Made by a program: the position numbers and the translations under genes
Shown: positions 1 through 5,347 of the stretch, one piece after another
Layout of the letters: every line of letters begins with the position of its first letter
How positions within the stretch are numbered: position 1 is the stretch's first letter
DNA from: an uncultured Clostridia bacterium
GTDB taxonomy: Bacteria > Bacillota > Clostridia > Christensenellales > UBA1242
Assembly: GCA_946615295.1 (NCBI GenBank)
Contig: CAMOHL010000031.1
Location: 1-7,524, forward strand
Reading direction: 5' to 3'
Length of the DNA: 7,524 nucleotides
The notes under the pieces: generated by a model
What the model was told of the DNA's origin: nothing
What the model saw: only the letters and a program-made list of their open reading frames with translations
Database searches by the model: none

Positions 1-146
1 TTGGCAATGTTTTCAAAGTAACTTTTTGTATATTGGCAGTTTCAATTCTGTTGCTCGTTGGTAATCTTGCCATAAGCAATTTTTTTGCAAATATTCATGC
101 AAGTTTGGAGAGATTTGTCAATAGTTTTGTTGATTTGATTGTTTGA
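1..146 (+). CDS. C-terminal end of an unidentified membrane protein (5' truncated)
   Basis: An open frame enters from the left edge (codons in phase with position 3) and stops at TGA 144-146; about 47 residues are visible. They contain one clear hydrophobic stretch (core ILAVSILLLVGNLAI) followed by an amphipathic tail ending ERFVNSFVDLIV. In Bacillus the gene before spoIVFB is spoIVFA, whose end is an extracytoplasmic LytM/M23-like domain; this tail does not look like that. The stop lies one base before the ATG of the next gene, so the two are probably co-transcribed and translationally coupled. I do not recognise the family, and too little is visible to name a function. It could be a non-homologous membrane partner of the protease, or an unrelated gene. 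Confidence 0.6.
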   Translation, partial: GNVFKVTFCILAVSILLLVGNLAISNFFANIHASLERFVNSFVDLIV

Positions 147-147
147 T

Positions 148-969
148 ATGAAAAATTTAAAGATAAAAATCCATTGGTCTTTTTTGATTCTCTGTGTTTT
201 GATGCTTGTATATGGAAAGTTTTTTGCATTCGTTTCTTCAATTTTGTGTGTTGTGTTGCATGAAATGGGACATTCGTTCGTGGGTAGAAAGCTTGGTTAT
301 AAACTCAATATAATAACGCTTATGCCTTATGGAGCAATGTTATCTGGTCAAAACAAAATGTTTTCTTTTGATGACGAAATAAAGATTGCAGTTGCAGGAC
401 CACTAGTGAATGTTTTTTTGTTTGCAATTTCTTTGATTATCTATTTTTTGTTTCCAATCATAAATGTATTTGCAAAAGTTTTTGCAATGTGTAATATATA
501 CACATTTTGCTTTAATATTTTGCCAGTTTATCCTATGGACGGTGGAAGAATTTTACTTGCTATGCTTTCAAAAAAATTTTCGAGAAAAAAATCTCAAAAA
601 ATTGTAAAAGTGGTTGGCTATTGCATAACAACAATATTCTTTGTTTTGTTTTTTGTATCATTTTTCTACAAACTTAACTATATGCTTGGAATAAATGCAA
701 TGTTTATGTTGATTGGACTTGTTGATGAAAATAGGGGTAACTACTACGAAACTCTTGTAACATTTGATAAATTTCAGCCAAGCAAACAAAAAACAATTCA
801 AATTGATGGCAAGACACCAATATTTCTAGTTTATAAAAATATTGTAGAAAACAATGCAAACAAAATTGTAATAACAAATAGAAATAAACCAGCAAAAACA
901 ATAAGCAAAAACTATGTTTTAAAAAGAATAATAGAACTACCAATAGACACTAAAATAGAAAATATATAA
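148..969 (+). CDS. spoIVFB: SpoIVFB-type site-2 intramembrane metalloprotease (M50 family)
   Basis: This is a polytopic zinc protease of the M50 (site-2) family. SpoIVFB cleaves pro-sigma-K in the mother cell during sporulation, at the forespore membrane. Counted from the ATG at 148, the HExxH motif is HEMGH (H38, E39, H42) inside the second hydrophobic segment. An MPYG turn follows near residue 60, then VAGPLVN near 82. NILPVYPMDGGR places the third zinc ligand at D131. An ENRG..Y element after the last membrane helix also matches SpoIVFB, and the remaining roughly 75 residues fit its C-terminal cytosolic domain. The length, 273 residues, is close to the Bacillus protein. An in-frame TTG at 139 would add three residues. 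I prefer ATG 148, because the upstream stop lies just before it and suggests coupling; neither start has a good Shine-Dalgarno. A strong terminator follows. Confidence 0.9.
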   Translation: MKNLKIKIHWSFLILCVLMLVYGKFFAFVSSILCVVLHEMGHSFVGRKLGYKLNIITLMPYGAMLSGQNKMFSFDDEIKIAVAGPLVNVFLFAISLIIYFLFPIINVFAKVFAMCNIYTFCFNILPVYPMDGGRILLAMLSKKFSRKKSQKIVKVVGYCITTIFFVLFFVSFFYKLNYMLGINAMFMLIGLVDENRGNYYETLVTFDKFQPSKQKTIQIDGKTPIFLVYKNIVENNANKIVITNRNKPAKTISKNYVLKRIIELPIDTKIENI

Positions 970-972
970 ATA

Positions 973-1011
973 TTGTTGATTAACATTTTGTGATTAGTCA
1001 ACAATTTTTTT
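973..1011 (+). terminator. Intrinsic terminator of spoIVFB
   Basis: An 11-bp stem (973-983 with 994-1004, one G-U pair) encloses a 10-nt loop and is followed directly by seven T residues (1005-1011). This is a textbook rho-independent terminator closing the spoIVFB transcript. The next gene's ATG starts at the very next base. Confidence 0.9.
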
Positions 1012-1518
1012 ATGAAACAAACTCTAAAATACATTTTGCAGTATGTGTTGGAAAATTTGAAGATTGCCGAAACAAAACATTCAATAATTTTAGCACTCGA
1101 TGGTGCAGTTGTGGCAGTTGTTTTGGGCTTTGCAAAAAGTGAAATTTACATTGCAAAAATAATGAGTTGGATTGTTTTGGGGTTTTCAATTTTAAGCATA
1201 ATTATAAGTTTTGTGGCACTTCATTCAAGAGATGTAAAAGTAAAATTCAAGCCCAAAAAATATACCGACAAAAATTTGTTATACTATCAAAATTTGGCAA
1301 CAATGAATAGTGGAGAACTCTTGAATAATATCATAAAATTTTATAACTATCCATCAACCTACAAAATTGACAACTTTGAAATTGACCTTGCCAGCACAAT
1401 AATTGCCAACAGTAGAGTTGTGAGGTTGAAGTTTAAACTTTTCAATGATAGTGTTTTCTTTTGTGTCTTTGGAATTTTGTTTTGTCTTGCAATATTTTTT
1501 ATCACAAGTACTCTATAA
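1012..1518 (+). CDS. Three-helix membrane protein resembling the Pycsar effector PycTM (DUF5706 type)
   Basis: What is seen: an N-terminal helix with the pattern ENLKIAETKHSI (residues about 14-25), two membrane segments (about 24-41 and 50-70), a charged cytosolic region (about 72-145) with YYQNLATMNSGELL and the basic helix ANSRVVRLKFKLFN, and a last membrane segment (about 146-165). The family is known for an 'FADxKxxxLL' N-terminal motif entering the first helix, two helices, a soluble part ending in a long 'L...S.....K...' helix, and a final helix. The order, spacing and length (168 residues) fit. PycTM proteins are effectors that damage the inner membrane on sensing cCMP or cUMP, causing abortive infection. 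A class III cyclase lies about 1.07 kb downstream. The assignment is by pattern only. The start is odd: the ATG directly follows the spoIVFB terminator T-tract with no Shine-Dalgarno, and the frame is closed by TGA at 991-993. No other plausible early start exists except weak TTG/GTG codons inside the motif. Confidence 0.7.
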   Translation: MKQTLKYILQYVLENLKIAETKHSIILALDGAVVAVVLGFAKSEIYIAKIMSWIVLGFSILSIIISFVALHSRDVKVKFKPKKYTDKNLLYYQNLATMNSGELLNNIIKFYNYPSTYKIDNFEIDLASTIIANSRVVRLKFKLFNDSVFFCVFGILFCLAIFFITSTL

Positions 1519-1585
1519 AGCACAAAAAAATATTAACTTATAAAAATGAAAAAATTATATAAAAATTTAAAAAAATAGTAAAAAT
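1519..1585 (+). promoter_or_regulatory. A/T-only intergenic stretch with a possible weak promoter
   Basis: The 67-base gap is almost pure A and T. TTAACT (1533-1538), 17 bases, then TATATA (1556-1561) is an acceptable but degenerate sigma-A promoter that would start about 20 bases before the ATG at 1586. No Shine-Dalgarno is visible before that ATG, only A-rich sequence. In DNA this AT-rich such matches arise easily by chance, and read-through from the upstream gene is equally possible. Confidence 0.3.
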
Positions 1586-2008
1586 ATGAAAAAAATTGCA
1601 AAAAAAAGTCAAAAAGTTGATGTTTTTGATGATATTTTAAAAGATTTTAGAGTGGATTTTGTTGATTGGCTTTATGGTATAAACGAAGATGACCCTATTC
1701 CGGGCGAAACAAAAAATGTTTATATTATACTTGAATTCAATCAAAATTTCATAACCATTTCTTATAGCACTGATGAAAGAGTTTTTGACACTTTTGACTA
1801 TGGAATGTTTTGTCCACTAGAAGCACAATGCTTTTTGTCAAGTAGTATTGTTAAACTTTCAAACATAGTATTCTCAAAAAAAAGCAAGTCAAAAAAATAT
1901 ATCTTTGACTTGCTTAAACAAAACATTTTGTCAATCTCAAAAGAAGTATCATTTTTTAAAGATAAAAGAATTTTTGTCGGTGAAAGATTTAAAAAAGTGT
2001 TTGTATAA
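1586..2008 (+). CDS. Hypothetical protein, 140 residues, soluble
   Basis: I do not recognise the family. The protein has a lysine-rich start, then an acidic amphipathic segment (FDDILKDFRVDFVDWLYG, residues about 14-31), a DDPIPGE loop, and a probable beta-rich core (VYIILEFNQNFITISYST, about 45-63). The C-terminal third is basic, with SKKSKSKK near residue 100 and a helix-like LLKQNILSISKEV after it. There is no signal peptide, membrane segment or catalytic motif. It follows the PycTM-like gene on the same strand after 67 bases and converges on the minus-strand gene with only 8 bases between them. Base use is as AT-rich as its neighbours. It could be an accessory component of the neighbouring system or an unrelated cargo gene. 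The open frame is long for this base composition and is probably real, but its start is not supported by a ribosome binding site. Confidence 0.65.
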   Translation: MKKIAKKSQKVDVFDDILKDFRVDFVDWLYGINEDDPIPGETKNVYIILEFNQNFITISYSTDERVFDTFDYGMFCPLEAQCFLSSSIVKLSNIVFSKKSKSKKYIFDLLKQNILSISKEVSFFKDKRIFVGERFKKVFV

Positions 2009-2009
2009 A

Positions 2010-2027
2010 TATGCAATTATTTGCATA
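2010..2027. terminator. Small hairpin between convergent genes (possible weak bidirectional terminator)
   Basis: A perfect 7-bp stem (TATGCAA 2010-2016 with TTGCATA 2021-2027) has a 4-nt loop and sits between the converging stop codons, overlapping the stop of the minus-strand gene. Neither side has a proper uninterrupted T-tract: AAAAACAATTTT follows on plus and a broken T-rich run on minus. Termination here is plausible but weak. Confidence 0.35.
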
Positions 2028-2457
2028 AAAACAATTTTAAATCTTCATCGCTTTTTTCTTCAATTTCTTTCAATCTCTTTGCAAGAGTAACAATTTCACT
2101 GCTTGCATCTCCAAAGTCGCATATTGCAATAACGAGGTCTGGAATACCCATATTTGTTCCCAAAAAAATCATTGTTGCAAATTGCCTTGTTGTTTTGTTC
2201 ATCATTGTCTTTAACTTTATGCTTGTCCAAAGTTCAGCTTTTTCAATAGGATTTGTCATCTTCAATTCCATATCATTTGCCTTTGCAAGCATTTGTGCTT
2301 CGGTCATAATGATATTGTAGTCATAGTTCAATTTGCTCAAATATTCCTTGAATTTTTCATCTTGCACATCTGGCAAAATTATCTCCAAACTTTGCACAGC
2401 CATTGCAACATTCTTTCCAATTGCATTTAATAATTTTTCGCTACTTTCATTTTTCAT
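2017..2457 (-). CDS. Hypothetical all-helical protein, 146 residues
   Basis: I do not recognise a named family. Starting at the ATG whose complement is 2455-2457, the protein begins MKNESSEKLLNAIGKNVAMA and reads as consecutive amphipathic helices: residues about 5-30, 33-65 (with YDYNIIMTEAQMLAK), 70-95 and 98-125, ending in a charged tail (AKRLKEIEEKSDEDLKL). Helices joined by short turns, with Met, His-free acidic and Tyr positions, suggest a four-helix bundle, perhaps ferritin-like in fold. No metal-binding EExxH motif is seen. A motif TTRQFATMIFLGTNMGI (about 88-104) is the most distinctive part. A longer frame opening at 2505 would add 16 residues, but the strong GAGGTG site fixes the shorter start. 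It is divergent from the cyclase and lies opposite to both neighbours, so it is transcribed alone. It has no visible membrane or signal segment. Confidence 0.75.
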   Translation of the reverse strand: MKNESSEKLLNAIGKNVAMAVQSLEIILPDVQDEKFKEYLSKLNYDYNIIMTEAQMLAKANDMELKMTNPIEKAELWTSIKLKTMMNKTTRQFATMIFLGTNMGIPDLVIAICDFGDASSEIVTLAKRLKEIEEKSDEDLKLFLCK

Positions 2458-2463
2458 ATATTT

Positions 2464-2469
2464 CACCTC
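2464..2469 (-). promoter_or_regulatory. Ribosome binding site fixing the start of the minus-strand gene
   Basis: On the minus strand GAGGTG lies six bases before the ATG at 2457-2455. No comparable site precedes the in-frame ATG at 2505, so the shorter protein is preferred. Confidence 0.75.
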
Positions 2470-2494
2470 GAATATATTTTGCAAATTATTTTTG

Positions 2495-2525
2495 ATTATA
2501 TTCACAATTTGTAAAATTATTTCAA
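2495..2525 (-). promoter_or_regulatory. Candidate promoter of the minus-strand gene
   Basis: Read on the minus strand, TTGAAA (2525-2520) is followed after 19 bases by a perfect TATAAT (2500-2495). The spacing is two bases longer than ideal. The -10 box overlaps the left arm of an inverted repeat (2498-2507), so a protein bound there could block this promoter. Confidence 0.4.
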
Positions 2526-2554
2526 AAATCTTCCAGTTGAATATTTGTGAATAT
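2498..2554. repeat. 10-bp inverted repeat in the divergent intergenic region
   Basis: ATATTCACAA (2498-2507) and its exact reverse complement TTGTGAATAT (2545-2554) are separated by 37 bases, in the 133-base gap between the minus-strand gene and the cyclase. The shared core TGTGAATAT recurs at 3962-3970, just upstream of the strong promoter of the metallopeptidase operon. The core differs by one base from a DnaA-box consensus (TTATNCACA). It could be an operator pair, DnaA-like sites, or chance in AT-rich DNA. Confidence 0.45.
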
Positions 2555-2590
2555 TAGCGATGTTTTGTGGAAAAATAAGAAAGGTGATTT

Positions 2591-3874
2591 ATGAATATTG
2601 ATGTTTATATAGTTTTTTATAGTGTTGTTGTAATCGTATTTTTTGCAATTATGTTTGTTTTGGCATTTTCAAAGTTTAATGATAGGGTGCTGAAAAAGTC
2701 ATATTTAGATGGAAAAATTTATATATATCTAGTTATGATTTCAGCAATATTTTATTTGCTAACAATTTTTTTTAATAAAAATCTAAATGTTAGTGAAAAT
2801 ATTGCATATTTGATATATGCTGGTGTTTTTGTGGCTTATGCAATTTCAATAATGCTCACTTTGTTTGTTTTGTTGCGACCACTAAAAGTTTTGGAAGAAG
2901 ACTCAAAAAAACTTGCCATTGGAAGAAAAAATTTGAATATTGATTTTGAAGGTTCAATTGAGTTTGATAGCATTGCAGACAGTTTGAAGAAAGTTCAAAA
3001 AAACTATCGTGATAATGACAGAAAACTCAACAAAAAAGATGTCGTATATCAATCTTTTTTTGCAAGCGGATATTTAAAATATTTTGACGGTAAAAAGATA
3101 GAAGAACTTGAAGTAGGAGACACTGTTCAATCAAAAGTTTGCACAATGTTTTGTGATATGAGAAATAGTTTTTTTTCTAGTGAAACTTTGGCTCTTCAAG
3201 ACAATTTTATGGTTGTCAATGAATTTTTGGGACTTGTTTCAAAAATCGTCAAAAAAAATGGTGGCTTTGTTGATAGATTTGTGGGTGATGGAGTTATTGC
3301 CATATTTGACAATGAAAACTCTGCCTTAAAATCTGCAAATCAAATTGCAAAACAACTCGATTATAAAAATTTAGTTTCAATTGGTAAAGAAAAGATTAAA
3401 TATGGTTTGAGTTTGACAAATGGAATGGCAGTTATTGGTGTTGTTGGAGATAAATATCAAAAGCAGTTGACTGCAATTGGAGATAGCATAAATCTTTGTA
3501 GTAGGATTGAAGAACTAAACAAAATTTTTGGAACAAGAGTTTTGATGACAAAGACTTTTATGAGTGCCGTGGGTGGGGAAAACAGTGTTAGATATGTTGG
3601 AACCATTCAATTTGATGATATGACAAGCAAAATTCCAATTTTTGAAAGTCTTGATGCTTATAGCGATGCAACAAAACTAGAATATCAAAAATCTTTGCAG
3701 GAGTTTGAAACAGCTGTTAGACTATATGAGAAAAATGAATTTGAAAAAGCACGAGAATTATTTTCTGTTTGTGTAAAGAAAAACAATGGCGACTTTTTGA
3801 GTAAATTATATCTTACAAAAACATTGGAACAACTGACAAAAATAATTGGTTATGAAGACATAACAAACGGTTAA
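2591..3874 (+). CDS. Membrane-anchored class III nucleotide cyclase (3 TM, HAMP, CHD, TPR-like tail)
   Basis: Class III cyclases turn an NTP into a cyclic NMP with two metal ions, working as dimers. Here three hydrophobic segments (residues about 5-27, 42-62, 72-97) are followed by a HAMP-like linker (about 96-150, beginning LRPLKVLEEDSKKLA) and a linker ending ELEVGDTVQ. The catalytic domain spans about 183-350. Metal ligands are D189 (FCDMR) and D233 (GDG), 44 apart as in the family. Transition-state residues are N301 and R305 (GDSINLCSR). The base-selecting pair, aligned by spacing with mycobacterial Rv1625c, is R229 and T294; adenylate cyclases usually have Lys plus Asp/Thr. The usual F-T after the first aspartate is replaced by S-F. 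One TPR-like helical hairpin ends the protein (about 370-420). The ribosome site AAAGGTGA supports the start. It could be a conventional signalling cyclase or a Pycsar-type pyrimidine cyclase; a PycTM-like gene lies upstream. Confidence 0.88.
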   Translation: MNIDVYIVFYSVVVIVFFAIMFVLAFSKFNDRVLKKSYLDGKIYIYLVMISAIFYLLTIFFNKNLNVSENIAYLIYAGVFVAYAISIMLTLFVLLRPLKVLEEDSKKLAIGRKNLNIDFEGSIEFDSIADSLKKVQKNYRDNDRKLNKKDVVYQSFFASGYLKYFDGKKIEELEVGDTVQSKVCTMFCDMRNSFFSSETLALQDNFMVVNEFLGLVSKIVKKNGGFVDRFVGDGVIAIFDNENSALKSANQIAKQLDYKNLVSIGKEKIKYGLSLTNGMAVIGVVGDKYQKQLTAIGDSINLCSRIEELNKIFGTRVLMTKTFMSAVGGENSVRYVGTIQFDDMTSKIPIFESLDAYSDATKLEYQKSLQEFETAVRLYEKNEFEKARELFSVCVKKNNGDFLSKLYLTKTLEQLTKIIGYEDITNG

Positions 3875-3900
3875 TCACTATCGGTTGATAGTGGTTTTTT
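3873..3900 (+). terminator. Intrinsic terminator of the cyclase gene
   Basis: CACTATC (3876-3882) pairs perfectly with GATAGTG (3887-3893) across a GGTT loop. A U-G pair and A-U pairs extend the stem, and six T residues follow (3895-3900). It starts inside the cyclase stop codon and separates that gene from the downstream operon. Confidence 0.88.
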
Positions 3901-3984
3901 GTTGATTGTCTAATGGAAAAATGTTTTTAGAAAATGTAAAAGTTATTGATGTGAAAAAATATGTGAATATTTAAAAATTGCATA

Positions 3985-4013
3985 TTGACATTTGATGTTT
4001 ATAATTATATAAT
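3985..4013 (+). promoter_or_regulatory. Perfect consensus sigma-A promoter of the metallopeptidase-like operon
   Basis: TTGACA (3985-3990), exactly 17 bases, then TATAAT (4008-4013): both hexamers are exact matches at ideal spacing. Transcription would start near 4020, giving a leader of only about a dozen bases carrying AAAGGT (4020-4025) before the ATG at 4032. Such a promoter should be strong unless repressed. A TGTGAATAT element lies just upstream at 3962-3970. The rest of the gap 3901-3984 shows no other recognisable feature. Confidence 0.9.
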
Positions 4014-4031
4014 AATAGCAAAGGTAACATT

Positions 4032-5327
4032 ATGGGATTTAATCAAAAAAAGGAAGAAGAGTTTGGCAATTTGATATTAGAAAACACAGTTGTAGGCAAA
4101 ACATTAGAACATTTTGGCTACAAAATTTATAATCTTGAAACTGCCAACAAAAATTTTAGAGATATATTGGGACTTGATGACATAAAGGATATTCAAGTTG
4201 TTTTTCCTTTGGAAGATGAAAATGGTGAATTAGTTGATACTTTTGAATTGATATCAAAAGAAAACTATTGGAATGCTTTTTATGAACCAATTTGGTGCAA
4301 AATCAGAGATGTTGAAAAAGTAAGAGCTCTTGAATGGCTTTTTGAAGATTTCAAGTATAAATATAATCTCGATGTAAATCTTACTTACATTCCACATGCA
4401 AAATCTAGTGTTAAAAGTGAGGTTTGTGGATCAAGTTTTAGTGTAGCAAGAACAAAAAAAGGAAAAAAAGGTCAAGAAGACATTGTAACATTAAAAAACT
4501 ATATTTATATCAATTTGGATGATATACATAGTGATTTGCCTTACGATATTGTTGATACAATTATTCATGAGTTAACTCATGCAAGACAAAAAAAATTCTC
4601 AAAAACCATTCAAAAAGACAAAAAGAATAATTATTACACTTTAAGTCAAAGTCGAGAATTCAACTATACAAAATTTGATTATAGTGAAATGTTAATAACA
4701 GAAGGCGATAAATATGCATTATATAGGAATTCAGAAAGCGAAAAGAATGCAGAACTTCAAGGATTAAAATATTTGCTTAAGTTCAAAAATATGAACGAAA
4801 AAAAGTATGGAAAAAACTTGCTTATAGACAAACACCTAGAAGAATACAAGCATGATTTATTTGTGAACAAGTATGAACCTAATTATGGAATTTTGTTAAA
4901 TCACATAAAAAATTTTAAAGGTCAAACAGATGTGCTTATGAAACTCATGATGCTTAAAGTGTATTATACACAACAAAAAGAAAAGTTGTTGCAACAAATG
5001 ACTAATCTTTTGTGGGATATAGATACTGAGAAGGAAAAACTTGGTAGCAACGGAAGAGAAAATATGCTTATTAAGCAAAATATTCAAAATATCGAAGATA
5101 AGCGAAATGATATAAAAAATCAATATCAAGAAGTCAGCAAAAAAATTTTGAACATATCAAAAGTTTTCGAAGAAACAATGGCAAAAGGAAAATTGCCAAA
5201 TGGCTTTAGCAAACAAGAATTTGATGTTTTGAACATAAAGGAAGAAGACAATAAATATTATCTCCCTAAAAAATTGAGAGATGATGAAATTAAATATACA
5301 GAAGAAATAAATGAATTGATAAAATGA
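4032..5327 (+). CDS. HExxH metallopeptidase-like protein, paralogue 1
   Basis: I do not recognise a named family. The protein is 431 residues, with no signal peptide or membrane segment. It has four parts: an N-terminal region (about 1-75); a conserved block NAFYEPIW...ALEWLFE (near residues 83-107); a zincin-type region with IIHELTHARQ (H179, E180, H183); and, about 52-58 residues later, SESEKNAELQG, where E235, E237 or E241 may supply the third zinc ligand. A long coiled coil follows (about 310-385), then a terminal VLNIKEED...LPKKL element. Overall it is very charged. The downstream gene encodes a paralogue sharing every one of these elements, so the pair arose by duplication. HE..HA.Q fits a gluzincin-like peptidase, but catalysis is inferred only from the motif. 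The start follows AAAGGTAAC and a perfect promoter. The stop overlaps an upstream start option of the next gene. Confidence 0.82.
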   Translation: MGFNQKKEEEFGNLILENTVVGKTLEHFGYKIYNLETANKNFRDILGLDDIKDIQVVFPLEDENGELVDTFELISKENYWNAFYEPIWCKIRDVEKVRALEWLFEDFKYKYNLDVNLTYIPHAKSSVKSEVCGSSFSVARTKKGKKGQEDIVTLKNYIYINLDDIHSDLPYDIVDTIIHELTHARQKKFSKTIQKDKKNNYYTLSQSREFNYTKFDYSEMLITEGDKYALYRNSESEKNAELQGLKYLLKFKNMNEKKYGKNLLIDKHLEEYKHDLFVNKYEPNYGILLNHIKNFKGQTDVLMKLMMLKVYYTQQKEKLLQQMTNLLWDIDTEKEKLGSNGRENMLIKQNIQNIEDKRNDIKNQYQEVSKKILNISKVFEETMAKGKLPNGFSKQEFDVLNIKEEDNKYYLPKKLRDDEIKYTEEINELIK

Positions 5328-5338
5328 TGACAACAAAT

Positions 5339-5342
5339 GGAG
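5339..5342 (+). promoter_or_regulatory. Ribosome binding site deciding the start of paralogue 2
   Basis: GGAG lies five bases before the ATG at 5348. The in-frame ATGs at 5324 and 5327 overlap the previous stop but have no Shine-Dalgarno, though coupled initiation there cannot be excluded. Confidence 0.6.
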
Positions 5343-5347
5343 AAAAT

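Noticed and set aside
139..147. TTG codon as the start of spoIVFB
   Set aside because: It would overlap the previous stop and adds only three residues with no ribosome site; ATG 148 gives a protein that begins like other family members.
2021..2557. Plus-strand open frames opposite the helical-bundle gene
   Set aside because: They are antisense shadows; the minus-strand reading has the strong GAGGTG site and a coherent helical protein.
3140..3310. Reading the cyclase domain as a GGDEF diguanylate cyclase
   Set aside because: There is no GG(D/E)EF motif; the paired aspartates 44 residues apart and GDSIN....R motif are those of class III cyclases.
5324..5347. ATG 5324/5327 as start of the second metallopeptidase-like gene
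   Set aside because: These lack a Shine-Dalgarno, and ATG 5348 has GGAG at good spacing and fits the paralogue better; coupled initiation remains a minor possibility.
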